DNA from: Gamarada debralockiae
Lineage: Eukaryota > Ascomycota > Leotiomycetes > Helotiales > Hyphodiscaceae
Assembly: GCA_002803225.1 (NCBI GenBank)
Contig: NXFV01000524.1
Span: 1 to 47,460 of the forward strand
Reading direction: 5' to 3'
DNA: 47,460 nt
Numbering within the stretch: the stretch's first letter is position 1; every line of letters begins with the position of its first letter. Position numbers and translations under genes: made by a program. Below the pieces are notes generated by a model that was not told the origin of the DNA, did not search any database, and saw only the letters and a program-made list of their open reading frames with translations. Below are positions 1 to 11,044 of the stretch, in pieces.

Positions 1-3000
1 GGAAGTTATATATTAATATAGACTTTTTAAATAAATAACTATTAATAAAAGAGTTAAGTTTAAGAAAAAGATTATTAAGCTTTTTTAAAAATATAAGGTA
101 AAATAAGTTTAAATATTAATATATAATACTTAAGTAAATAAAAAAAGTAAAGAAAGATATAAGTTAATCTTAAATACTCTTATAACTTTAACTAATAGTA
201 GTAAGTACAAATAGCTTAAATATCTTTATTTAATATTATTTATAGAATATACTTTAATTTATAGACTAACTAAATATATACTCTTTTATCTAATATATAG
301 TTATAAAGCTATATTATTAATTAAGACAAAGTATTTAATCTAAAGAACTCTTAGCTAGAATAATATTTATATATATAAAGAACTATTAATTATTTAAGCT
401 AAATAACTTAAAATATAAGATAAAGATATTTTAAAAGTAATAGCTAAGTAAACTCAAAAATACTAAAAAGAATAAAAATACTAAGATAAAATATATAATA
501 TTTAAAAAGAATTTATTAATACTAAAGATATTATTCTTTATTATAATATCTTTATAATAAATTAAAATAAGTTAAAGACTATAAAGCTTAATTAAAGATA
601 ACTTAGACTATATTAAGTAGTAACTATAAATAGTATAAAGGGAGTCTATATATTAAAAGATATAAATAAAACTAAGTTAAGGGAAATCTTCTTTAGAAAT
701 TAGCTAAAGAAGTTTATTAAGTATAATTAATACTTTTAATCTTTAGATAAAGTAATTATTAATATTAATAAAAAAGAATAATAAGTAGTAGCTAAAAAGA
801 AGATCTAAGAACTTAAAAAGAAAAAAGCTTAGACTAGTATCTTAGAGTAGGAATTTAAGGGAGAAGAAGAAGTAAAAGTTAATAAGCCCTTAAAATAAAA
901 ACGAAAAATTATAGTTTAATTATCTAGGGTTTTAGAATATAGGAAAATATAATATATTTAGTTCCTTAAAGATTAAGAATAAAGTAAAATATAAGATAGA
1001 AATAATAATAAAGGAACTAAAGAAGAAGAATAATAGAGAGTCTAGATATAATAAGATAATAGTAATATTAATAACTTTAATAAAGAACTTAATTATAAGA
1101 GCCTAGAATAGCCTAGTTAAGTAAGACTTATTTTTGGCCTCTTTTTAAGTATAATACTAAAGTACTATATAAAGACAACCTTTTAAAGAGAACTACTAAA
1201 GTAGGAACTTAATTTTATTATACTAAAAATAATATATTATAATACCTTTAACTTAGTATTAATAAAGAACGAATTCTCTAGTATTAAGAATCTCTATATA
1301 TTTAAGCTAATACTAGCTATTTTAGACCTCTTATAGTATAGAGAGTATAGTTAAGGACTTAGATACTTAATAAAAATAAGAAGGAAGAGTAAAATACTAA
1401 ATTATAGATAAAATTAAGTATTTAAGAAAAAAGTTAAAAAAGAATTACTTCTCTTAAAAAGAATATAAAAGAGATCTTTTAGAAATAAGAAAAAATATAA
1501 AGAGCTATCCCCCTTAGTCTAATATAATTAAATTTCGACTTTATACTAGAGAGGTATATAAGCCTATTAAAAGAGTTCAATAGCTATTCTAAGAGTAGTA
1601 GTAATTATCTATCTAATAAGTTAAATAGCTAGATAGCTAAATAGCTAATAAAAACTTATAAAAGGATCTAAGATTTAGTCTAAGGAAGAAGACTAGTCTA
1701 ATTTAAAGGGCTAGTCTAACTAGAATAAAATCTAGGGAATCTAGAGTCTAGTTTAGGTATTAGCTAAAGAAGGGGTATATATAGAGAGTATATTTATTAG
1801 ATAGTACTCTAAAGTATAAAAGAGTTTTACTAAATCTAACTTAGATAAATAACGAGAGCTTAAGCTAATATTAAAAGACTAAATATAAAATAAGTAGCTA
1901 TAGAATAATATATATAAATACTTACTTAAGATACTAATACTTAGTATATATATTTAACTTAAAAGAGTTAATTAATAGCTAATAAAAGGGATAATTAAGA
2001 ACTATACTAAAGAAGATAATAATAAAGAATTTAATTACTTTAGTAGAAAGAGATAATAGGAAAGAATAGAGTCTTAATAAGATATAAATATATAAAGGAC
2101 TAAGACTTACTATAAGAGAGACTATAGCAAAGAGCTTAGGAGAGGCAACTTATAACTAAATATTATATTTTCCTAAAGGAAGTATATTTAAAGAAGTATC
2201 TAAGAGGTATTTAAGTAGTTCTAAGTATATTATTATAAACTAATATCTTATTAAGAGAAAAGAAAAGAAATACTTCTTATTAAAGCCTTTACTTACTTAC
2301 TTAAGTATATATATATTCGAAGAAAGAGGTCGATCTTTATATATTAAAGTTAATATAGTAAAGCTAGTTTAAGAGAAGATAATATTAAAGTTATAAGAGG
2401 AAGGAAGAAAAAAAGAAAGAATAAGGTATATATTTAAAGGCTAAGAAGTTAATTTAAAGGGAGGAGTATATTTAAAGGTTAGATTAAGGACAAGGAGTAT
2501 ATTCGAGGATTAAGAAGGTTAAAAGTTCGATTTAAAGTAAAGATAAAACTATATATATAGTTAACTTAAAGTTAACCTAAAGAGGAATAGAAAAAAGAGA
2601 GGAGTTCTTTTTTAAAGATTAAAGACGAATTAAAGACAAAGGAGTATACTTAAGAATTAAAAAAGTTAAAAAGCTTAATTTAAAGTAAGATAAAGCTATA
2701 TATATAGTTAACTTAAAGTTAACCTAAGGAGAGAAAGAAAGAGAAGAAGCTTTTTAATACTATTAACTATAAAGGAGATATTATAAAATCGATAAAAAGG
2801 ACCTTAAAGAGTATTAAATTATTTATATAAAAGAAGAAAGTATAACTTCTAAGGAAATAGGCTATAAGGTCTAAGATTAAAGTAAAGAGATTAAAGTCTA
2901 TATTTAAAACTAGTTAATAATAATAACGGAAAGAAGATACTTAATTAAGCTAAGATAAGATTAAGTTAATAGTAAAAAGAAGAAAGAAAGATAATATTAT

Positions 3001-3364
3001 TAATAAAGCTATTAATAAAGTTAAAGTTAATTAAAGAAGTTATTAAAGTTATTAAAGAGTTAAAGAGAGGTTTAAAAGCTCTTCCTTTATAGAAATTAGG
3101 AGGCAATTATAAGAGCCTAGCGAGCTAATTATAACTCGCTTATATTAATACCTAGATTATTTACTTTATTTAAAAGGTTTAAAAGTAATAAAGTTAATAA
3201 TATTAATATTATTAAAAGATAATTATATAATTATAATAGTAATTATAAGGGAGATTCTTTTAATAGAATATTAGAGTATTAGTTCTTTCTTTTATATAAT
3301 TTTCTATTTAATTTCCTTTTCTTTTAGTACTTAAGAGTAAGTATAAATATAAGAGAAGATAAAT
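1..3364. repeat. AT-rich, RIP-like transposon relic block
   Basis: The block is almost entirely A, T and scattered G, dense in TpA and poor in CpA, and has no open frame of useful length on either strand. In Pezizomycotina this is what repeat-induced point mutation leaves of transposons. It runs into LTR copies at 3365-4683, and the sequence just upstream of LTR copy 1 is repeated upstream of copy 2. It is therefore most simply the internal part of one or more LTR retrotransposons, but no gag or pol motif can still be read. The original element family is unknown. Confidence 0.8.
2494..2730. repeat. Direct repeat inside the AT-rich block
   Basis: About 90 bp at 2494-2582 recurs at 2641-2730 with scattered transitions. 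Both copies begin GGAGTATA and end with the same GTTAAC-TTAAA-GTTAAC palindrome followed by CTAA. The offset is about 150 bp. It probably reflects an internal repeat of the original element, still legible after decay. Confidence 0.55.
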
Positions 3365-3637
3365 ATAGTAGGGAAATTAGTTATATTAATATTAATCTCG
3401 CTTAGCTGGATATCACGTGCCAGCCAGGTATATTTTGTCTTTTGTAGCTAGACTTATATATAGATACCTATATATATATATATATAATTATATAACTTGT
3501 TTTCTAATATATTTTTGTAGTATATTTAAGTATATAACCTTTGTTTTATATCGTTTTTGTTTTATCCCTTACTGAGAGCACGTGCGATACACAGTACAAT
3601 CGGGACGCGCTTATACTCGCATTTCGTTCCTTCTATA
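3365..3637. repeat. LTR copy 1, strongly RIP-mutated
   Basis: This aligns by eye over its full length with the copy at 4429-4683. Shared landmarks are CTTAGCTGGATRTCACGTG, a TTGTTTTATCCC stretch, GAGAGCACGTGCGATACACAG and a TCGGGACGCGCT block near the end. Most differences are C-to-T or G-to-A; for example, the CA-rich stretch near the middle of copy 3 has become a TATATA run here. The TG start of copy 3 corresponds to TA at 3365 and its CA end to TA at 3637. The sequence just before it (3200-3364) matches that before copy 2. Confidence 0.7.
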
Positions 3638-3659
3638 ATACTAAGCTATACTAGATAAG

Positions 3660-3775
3660 CGCGAAGGTCTAGGAGGAAAGTTGTTATAGCCTTGTTTCTC
3701 AGGTTTAGGTGGGTCTTACAATTGTAAGAACCTCGCTTAGATCACGTGATGGCCCGCGCCGTCACAATATCCTTT
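3660..3775. repeat. Partial LTR-related fragment
   Basis: The stretch containing TTGTTATAGCC, a GGTTTAGGTGGGTC segment and a CTTACAATTGTAAGAACC palindrome reappears in AT-shifted form at about 3953-4013 inside LTR copy 2. It looks like a broken or truncated LTR of a related subfamily lying between copies 1 and 2. Its boundaries are approximate. Confidence 0.5.
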
Positions 3776-3928
3776 AAGATTATAAGTTAGAAAATAATAG
3801 TTTAAATAAAAGTATTAGAATTTAATAATATAAAAGTCTTTTATATATAGATTAGTTCTTTTCCTTTTCTTTTAATAATATTATTTTTATAGTACTTAAG
3901 AGTAAGTATAAATATAAGGGGAGTTAAA

Positions 3929-4236
3929 TATAGTAGGGAAATATATTAGAAAAGGTTATTATTACCTTACTTTTTAGGTTTTAGTAGGTCTTATAATTAT
4001 AAGAACCTTACTTAGCTAGTTTCGTTATATATTAGCAGGGGATAAATAGCCTTTGTAGCTAGAGTAGTACTTAGATAATATCGCAATTATATATCTCGTT
4101 TTTCGTATATATTCTATAGTGCGTTCGAGTACTATAACCTTCGTTTTACATCGTTTTTGTTTTATCCCTTACTAAGAGCACGTGCGATACACAGCGCAAT
4201 CGGGAAGCGCTTATACTCGTATTTCGCCCCTCCACA
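3929..4236. repeat. LTR copy 2, RIP-mutated
   Basis: It starts TATAGTAGGGAAA like copy 1 and ends in CCACA. The end half shares the TGCGTTCGAG, TTGTTTTATCCC and GAGCACGTGCGATACACAG landmarks with the other copies. The first half carries the segment also seen at 3660-3775. A purine tract (AAGGGGAG, 3916-3923) lies just upstream, as a polypurine tract should; the equivalent before copy 1 reads AAGAGAAG. This suggests the flank is the 3' end of an internal region. Confidence 0.65.
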
Positions 4237-4428
4237 GTATCTGCCAGGCTCAACAGCAGTATAAAAGGACCACAGTTAGGGGCCTCACATAACTAGTAGG
4301 TATGGCTCTGCCTATAAATAATGCTCTTGGCTCATATTCCCTAAAATAATATAAGACTTGCAAATATAGTATATAACTATTTACTATATTGGATTATATA
4401 AGAATATAACGCTTATATTGTGGTGGGG

Positions 4429-4683
4429 AAATCGGTCACGCTGATCGCTTAGCTGGATGTCACGTGTCAGCCAAGCATATTTTGTCTTTTGCAGCTGGAC
4501 CTGTACTTAGAGACCTTCACATACATGCACATTCGTACAACTTGTTTTTTGATGCATTTTTTGTAGTGCGTTCGAGCATATGACCTTCATTTTACGTTGT
4601 TTTTGTTTTATCCCTCACTGAGAGCACGTGCGATACACAGCGCAATCGGGACGCGCTCATACTCGTATTTCGTTCCTTCTACA
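4429..4683. repeat. LTR copy 3, little mutated (solo LTR)
   Basis: It starts TGTGGTGGGGAAATCGG and ends TTCCTTCTACA, so it has canonical TG and CA termini. Its base composition is close to that of normal DNA, unlike copies 1 and 2, and its flanks match neither of theirs, so it looks like a solo LTR. It is the best reference sequence for this LTR family within the window. Confidence 0.65.
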
Positions 4684-5207
4684 ATATTAAGGAAATCTTA
4701 ATTGGAGTTAGGAAATATAGGTCTAGGAAAAGTAGTGTCTTATTAGAAAGTGCCTTAGTTAGCTGCGCTTAGGCTAATAAATACCCCGCATTTTTAATGT
4801 CTTATTGAAACACCACCCTTATGTAATAGATAGGCCGCAGTAAAGGCGTTGTATTGTAGCGGGGTTACATGGTTCATGGTTGATCAAATGGTCGCAGTCA
4901 TGTGGTTCATAGGCACGTGACCTCTAGGTATCATAAATATCACACGCGCAGTGAGCTAGCTCTTCAGGCAGTTCACACTTCAACAATACAGTCATTACCT
5001 TATCTCTTGATTCACACGCGTCATGTCGCCCCACTATAGTATATAGACGAACCACTATATAAAAATAATAACGTTCGCCTATAAAGTATAAAGTACAGTG
5101 TGCCGCCTTCCTTAGGTGAGATTATAGGTTTCGTTAGAGCCTTAGATTAATATAAATGAAAACCATCCTATATAGAAAAAGGAATAGAAAGCAATGACCC
5201 AAAGCCA
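4684..5207. other. Intergenic; possible second LTR type
   Basis: There is no gene here. A segment at about 4855-5016 begins TGTAGCGGGGTTACATGG, carries a TATAAAT-like box (CATAAATATCAC) and ends TTGATTCACA. This could be a short solo LTR of another family, but no second copy or clear target-site duplication is visible, so it is only a suggestion. The rest holds nothing I recognise. Confidence 0.3.
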
Positions 5208-8200
5208 TTAAGGGGTGCTCAATGGAAAGTCTCCATATCCCCACCATAATCTATAGTCATTATTAATGCCCCCTCTCCAAACAAAGACAAGTTTTCCTTC
5301 CCATTCCACCATAGCAGGTGTGCAGCTGGTTGCAGCTATTTCTAGTCTTTGCGGGCGTTCGAAGTGGTCTGTGTCACCGGGGCGGGCACATGATGTGAGC
5401 CAAATCCCAACGTCGTTGCCCTTTCCTCTCCATGCCACGTAGACCCTGCTGTTGAATTCTGCCAGACATGGCGCTGTATCGCTATGGCAATGATGCTCGA
5501 CACAATATGGTTGTTCCCAAAACTCCGAGTCCTCTTCAAGGTAAGAAACCCAAATTTGCTGTGATGTCTTAGGAGCGGAACTTGTCCATGCAAGATACAG
5601 ACGCCCGTGACAAGAGGCCAACGCCGGACGAGTGTCAGTGGTGATGTCGAGATAGTTGGGAAGCTGGGGGTCCCACTCGGGAAGACGCCCGCCCAATTGG
5701 CCGCGATCGAACGAGGCTCTCCAGAACAAGTTGTCTCCTTCAACCCCCCTCCACGCTGCCCAAACTTTGGATCCGTCCTTATCTTTGGATTCAGTCTTCC
5801 AACACGCCAACGCAGGCCCAGCTTTACTCCCAAACTTGGTCTGTGGCTCTTCGCTCCATCCATCCCCACCGTGCTCGAAGAGTGAATAATAGAGGCTCTG
5901 TTCCTCGTGTGGTCCTTTCCACATTGCAATCAGGGTTTTACCCTTTGCAGTAATGGACGGCCTGCTAGTAGTCTTTGCACCTTTGATTTTTTCCGGGGTC
6001 GTCCATCCTTCGTCTGGTTTTGTGAGATCTTTTGAATCTCTTTTAGTCCACCATAGAGATTCATCTCCACAAATTCCTCGCCACACGACGTAAAGCGTAC
6101 TGCCAATGACGGCTAATGATGGTCCATCGTCGCTGAAGGTAACACCTTTTAACAGTTCCCTTTGTCCTTGGTCCCATACGAATTTACCCCCTGTTGACTC
6201 TTTAGCCTGGTGTTAAACAAACGATCAATGGGGTGTCATAAACTAACTTTGCGGTTTAGCTGGAACCCCGAGAAGGCTTTGCAGATGGTTACGGAGTAAT
6301 TTTTTCACGGTGGGATACGATGGATGCTTTTGTACTTCAAGACGAGACTTCAAGATTTGCTGTCCACTCGTCGTGGCGGGCTCGAGTAGCTTTTCGAAGA
6401 CAGGAACGCGTTCCTGCAGAGAACTATCCATCACTCGTCTCCACTGCTTCGCTGCGAAGTTGCCACATGGTAGCTCCTTAAGTACACTGAGGACAATTTC
6501 AGCCCAGAAATATGAGCTTAAATAACGTTCGTCGAGTCCAAGAGCTTTGCGAATCTTGTCATAGCTACCTGGGATGTTAAAGATCTTGAACTGCTTGTCT
6601 ACAACCGTAACGATGTCCTTCCGAAGGTCATTCTTAAAGTCCTCGCTATTCCAAGAGAGGTGAATGTAACGAGGACCGAAGTACTTGAATAAGTCCAAGA
6701 TTTTCTTGTGTGGTCTCGTTGTCGCTAAGAACTTGAGAGTTTTTTGGTGGCGAGGGTTCGTGAAGCAAATCTTGATGAAAGTTAACAGAATTTCGAGGTC
6801 GCATTGGTCCAACGCATCCAGAACGCAGATCATCCTTCTATCCTGGCCATTCTCAGATGCTACATTGAAGATTTCTACCATATCAGAAATCAGGTTGTCG
6901 CTTATCTTCTGAGTCCCATTTTTAATACTATCCGCCGGAACAGGGGCGGGTTCGGGGTTCTTGGCAGAGAGTGCATCAATGGTTTCTCTCTTTTTGTTTT
7001 GACCCCCGTCGCGGAATTCGAAGAAAGAGGAGTAGATATTGGTGTTTGTCAGAGGAAAGACTTCTTCAACCAGGTACCGAGCTAGGACAGATTTCCCACA
7101 CCAAGGCTCGGCAGATAGAAGTAGAAGGCTGCAAGGGCCGTTAAGCCAGTCCTGATACTCAGAACAGTTCAGAAACCATTGGAAGGTCTCAGCTGCTTGC
7201 CGTGGGGGTCTTCCCATTCTTTCTTCAGAAGATTCGGACTTGAGGTTGGCGGTAAAATCCTTTGTCTGCTCGTGCTCGTTCTGTATTTCATTCGGGATTC
7301 CAAGGATGGCTTGGGTGTTTTGGTGAGCATTTTCCAGTGTCTCTTTATATGTGATAGGTGAGATGAACTGGTCAATGATGATCTCTTGCGTGACGATGCT
7401 CTCGGGTAGACTGTTCCTTTGAGGGGGTTCAGACGCTGTCTTCATGTGTATCACAATTGGGTGGGATTTATAGCAACAACAAATGCTTCGCATCTGGTAT
7501 TCCAAAATTTGTTGGTATAGTGCTATCATTTGCTGTCTCTGAAGAGTCCAGCCTGGGGGATCGGGATCGTCCTTATGGCTCGTTAGAAAGGTGGGAAGTG
7601 TAACTATGTACCAGTGGATCTGGTCGATCAAATGCTTGACCCCATTTGTTAGGCCACGGTTCTCCTTCAGGGGCTTTGCTGCAAGCTGACTTTCGTGAGC
7701 AATTGTGATTGTGTGGTCTTCGAAGTAGGAAGTCTTACCAATAAAATGGTGAAGATTCCAGACCAGATAATTGCAGCGGACGGCCATTTTGAAATCATTC
7801 TTTCCACGATATCTTTGGACACTATTGTGACACCGAAGATCCTGTCGATTGTTTTAACTAGATTATAGTAGCTTTCGTGACTGTTCAATGTATCAGTTAC
7901 GATAGGAGTCATTCTAGCGATCCATTCGATCCATTCGTCATCCTGGAGTTCATTTTTGGAGGGCGTAGTGATTTTACTTCCGTCTGCGAGGAGTCAGTAA
8001 ACGCAATATGGTTTCTTGTGTGCACAGCAACCTTCAGGTTCTTGTCGCATCAGAATTGTTTTATACACAATGACAAGTTCGTTGTTATTTTTCTTCAAGT
8101 CCTTGTAAGCCTCCGACCACATCGAGAGAGAGGTTATTTGGTCATCAGGGGAATTCTGGCCTCCAGAAGCCAAATAAGGTGCATGCTCCTGATAGGGAGA

Positions 8201-8494
8201 GGAGGTCTGAGAAGCTATTCTTTGTTTTTCCGTGGTGGGTGAGATATCAGAAGAGCCGGCTGATACAGATGACGCCTTCGTTTCAGCGGAGTTGAACGAT
8301 TTCATAGAAAATAAAAGGGAAATACGAGAAGCCCGCCTTGTTGACCCTGACATTGTTGTATTTCGTCTGAACTGCGTTGGCCTTAAATTTGGCCTTGAAC
8401 ACGAGACTGGGTCCTCGGTGGCCCCGGCCAAAAAGTTGCTAGATCCCTTTGAACTGGATTTCCGTTGGGGATATATTCTAGGAGTGTCCGGCAT
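5208..8494 (-). CDS. NLR-like NWD-NACHT receptor with C-terminal beta-propeller repeats
   Basis: The spliced model has exons 8494-8032, 7983-7739, 7685-6248 and 6190-5208, giving 1042 residues; all three introns keep phase. Residues 1-120 are Ser/Thr-rich. About 123-330 matches the fungal NWD N-terminal domain (SMWSEAYKDL, AAIIWSGIF, QILEYQMRS). The NACHT NTPase follows, with a Walker A variant (AEPWCGKS, about 427-434; the usual first glycine is missing), a Walker B-type ICVLDALDQCD (about 522) and LATTRP (about 555). From about 716 there are some six repeats of roughly 50 residues of the form PAL-LYVAWRG-D-LWW, as in lectin-like or sialidase-like propellers. Fungal STAND proteins of this kind act in non-self recognition. 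Ligand binding by the repeats is an inference. An upstream GTG lies in frame, but the ATG at 8494 is the natural start. Without the last splice the protein would stop after NACHT. Confidence 0.78.
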
Positions 8495-9079
8495 TATTTT
8501 GCAATACACGAGAATTAGGGGCTCTCTAGATTAAAGCAACGAGTGCGGGGTTGCTTATCAAGACCACGGCGAGTTCGAAATACCTTGCAAGCCACAAGAC
8601 GCAAGACAAGTCTAACGCCCAATTATAAAGATGCGACTTCTGCAGTGGGCTATAGACGATCATTATATTACCCACACTCAGATGATATTTTATCACCCAC
8701 ACTCAGGTGAGATTGGCCAGCAAGCTGCAGCACGGACCCTGCAGCCAATAAACATTGCAGGAAGAGACTTTGACTTCGCTTGTTATATCCCCATTCAAAA
8801 TGCTCCGCTGTTATCTGATTTGTGAGGCGGAGATCCTGCCGCTCTCTCAAAAAACACTCCTGGCGGGGTACCATCAAGGAAGGTGCAGCTGAGATGATAA
8901 ATTCCTCAATTCCTACTCCCGTGCTCTCTGGTATCTCTTGTTAAGCAATATTTCCACCAACACGAGCAAAAGGTAGTCACATGGCACCATAGAGCTACTC
9001 AAAGCCTTGAATATAATATACGCATATACTTTTTGCAGTATAATAGCACTGAGAAAGTCCCTGGGGTCCTTTTCTCACA
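8495..9079. promoter_or_regulatory. Shared divergent promoter region
   Basis: This 585-bp gap separates the starts of the NLR gene (minus) and the membrane-protein gene (plus). A TATA-like stretch (TATAATATACGCATATAC, about 9012-9029) lies some 55 bp before the plus-strand ATG. No gene or repeat is visible in it. Confidence 0.5.
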
Positions 9080-11044
9080 ATGGACGGTTGCACCGAGGCT
9101 TACAACCTGACAGACTGCTTGCTCCAGTCGGTTTTAGACGGGATCAAAGATCACAATAGATGGGATGTGCCTTCCCTATGCGTCACAGTGGTGATCGGCG
9201 TCATAGCAACGGGGTTTGCATTCTTGACTGTGATCCAAGGAATAGCAGCTCCTGGCCGCCGCAAATGCTCCAAGGACGCCATCGGGAACTGGAGTCAGAC
9301 GACCAAGCATCATTTCAACTTGTCGGAGTTTCGCCGAGATTCAGTCGCATATACGCCTGTGCTCACTTCTGACGTGCTTCAACCCACATTAAATGGGTTT
9401 GAAATCCCTCCTCCCGACCTAAACTGCTCAGTTGGTGATGACAAGTGGAGCAAACCCAGCCAAGAAGATGACGGATACTTACGCCCAACCATTTGGCACC
9501 CTCTTTTCACCCACATAGGCATACCAAAATTTTTCTCGAGCAAATTCAGCAAAAAAGATGACGCATACTTGTTCCCAGCTTCTTGGCTCCGTCTTTTCAC
9601 ACATCTAGGAGTCCAACAGTTGGTGTGGGATAATGTTAAGAAAACAAATCCGACTCCAGCTGACTATCTTCCGTCGGACGTCCAAGCTGCTCCTGCATAC
9701 ATGGATATAGATACTATAGTTGTGCTGGCTGCTGCGGCTGGGTGTTACAAATTGACGATTGAGCCAGGATCCGGATGTCCAGTCATAACTGGAACGAATG
9801 TTGGGGTACGCTTTCGACGTGATCCATTCCTCGGACTCGTGGCATCCTTTGAATACTACGGCCCTTCTGAGTCAGACCCTGACAGTGAGAGAGAAAGCTC
9901 ACATGAACAAGCCGTCAAACACCAAGAAAACGCTCTTGTCGACTTCCAATACTGTGGATCAGAGCCCTTCAGCACCAATTTCAGCGGGGGCGCGGAACCT
10001 GACATAACTGGTCCAGCCTTGAACATGAACTTCTCTGGAAAGAACTCAGGCAGTGGATGCACATGCCCTCATGTAGGAAAGTCAAAGTTGTGCCGCTGCT
10101 GGAGGCTCCTTATCGACTTGGGAAAGCGGCACAACTTTTCTTGGCTCCTGTGTGGTAATCCAAAGGAACAGAAAGGAATCTTCCCGGCAAAAAGGGCCAA
10201 TGTTGAGGGGGTTCTTGGTGCAATAGTCGTGCAGGGGTTGTATTGGAGAAGAAATCATTTATCCGATGAATGGGTTCTCCAGAGGTTGGGGGTTGACGGC
10301 TGGAATAGTTTCTGGAAGGAAGCTGGGACGGGTAAAAAAAGTCTCAAGTCATTCGAGCCCTTTGCTTTATGCCTTCAGTTCGCGATTGATGTGGAAGCTG
10401 GACAGAGATTATTCCTCCGTCTCCCACAGAGTCAGAGGTCTCATCTCCGTTGCCTAATTCAGCAAGAGATGACCGAAATTGACAAAGTGATCAACAACAG
10501 TCGACACTTTAAGCCAGGCACCAGTTTAAGATGTACCCAAGTCGAGATTTACATAAGAGCAGCGACATTGATGCTTCTGGAACCCTTGGAGGAGTTCATC
10601 ATGAAGGAATTGCATAAACCTTCAGGCGTTCTTCCAGATCCAGCCACAAAGTCAAAAATAGGATCCACACCGCGGAATATATTAAGACTTTTGAAAGTGA
10701 TCGATGTCAAAGAAGGGGAACCTCTCATAAAGCTTTATGACCTCTTTCTCGAATTGTTCAATGATTGCTGGGCTGCGGAGGTTGATAGTCTCATCCAGTC
10801 ACTCTCTGCTTTAGCGTCAACAATAAGCTTAGAGGGGACTCGGACTGGAGCTGAAAGTGGCGATGATCCGAAGAATTGTTCAGACAATTTTAGTTTTATT
10901 TCCTTCATAATTGAGCAAGAAGACCCAATGCGTGAGCTTTTGATTTATAGGGCGGTTCTTTTGGCTATTATCTGCCTCACAGCACTTGACAACAGTGCCA
11001 TCGTAGAGTCGGGTATCGGGAATCAGATTGTACCCTTTCTTTGA
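9080..11044 (+). CDS. Single-pass membrane protein, modin-like
   Basis: An intronless frame of 654 residues starts at an ATG at 9080. One hydrophobic segment (about residues 31-52, beginning PSLCVTVVIGV) follows a short Cys-containing N-terminus. The next stretch (APGRRKCSKDAIGNW, then LSEFRRDSVAYTPV) resembles what I remember of fungal proteins annotated as modin. A cluster of cysteines (CTCPHVGKSKLCRCWR, about 328-343) could bind metal. Two copies of a roughly 28-residue unit, DD-YL-P-W-LFTH-G, stand side by side at about 128-180. The function is unknown. Its divergent position beside the NLR gene hints at a functional link, which is inference. The family assignment is tentative; that it is a real gene is well supported. 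Confidence 0.75.
   Translation: MDGCTEAYNLTDCLLQSVLDGIKDHNRWDVPSLCVTVVIGVIATGFAFLTVIQGIAAPGRRKCSKDAIGNWSQTTKHHFNLSEFRRDSVAYTPVLTSDVLQPTLNGFEIPPPDLNCSVGDDKWSKPSQEDDGYLRPTIWHPLFTHIGIPKFFSSKFSKKDDAYLFPASWLRLFTHLGVQQLVWDNVKKTNPTPADYLPSDVQAAPAYMDIDTIVVLAAAAGCYKLTIEPGSGCPVITGTNVGVRFRRDPFLGLVASFEYYGPSESDPDSERESSHEQAVKHQENALVDFQYCGSEPFSTNFSGGAEPDITGPALNMNFSGKNSGSGCTCPHVGKSKLCRCWRLLIDLGKRHNFSWLLCGNPKEQKGIFPAKRANVEGVLGAIVVQGLYWRRNHLSDEWVLQRLGVDGWNSFWKEAGTGKKSLKSFEPFALCLQFAIDVEAGQRLFLRLPQSQRSHLRCLIQQEMTEIDKVINNSRHFKPGTSLRCTQVEIYIRAATLMLLEPLEEFIMKELHKPSGVLPDPATKSKIGSTPRNILRLLKVIDVKEGEPLIKLYDLFLELFNDCWAAEVDSLIQSLSALASTISLEGTRTGAESGDDPKNCSDNFSFISFIIEQEDPMRELLIYRAVLLAIICLTALDNSAIVESGIGNQIVPFL

Noticed and set aside
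1..5207. Tandem short A/T repeats that could suggest a CRISPR-like array or centromere
   Set aside because: No regular repeat-spacer period is present; TpA bias and LTR copies explain the region as RIP-decayed transposons.
5342..5929. Second long minus-strand frame under the propeller exon
   Set aside because: It is a frame-shifted shadow of the W-R-G repeat exon; its composition is not protein-like.
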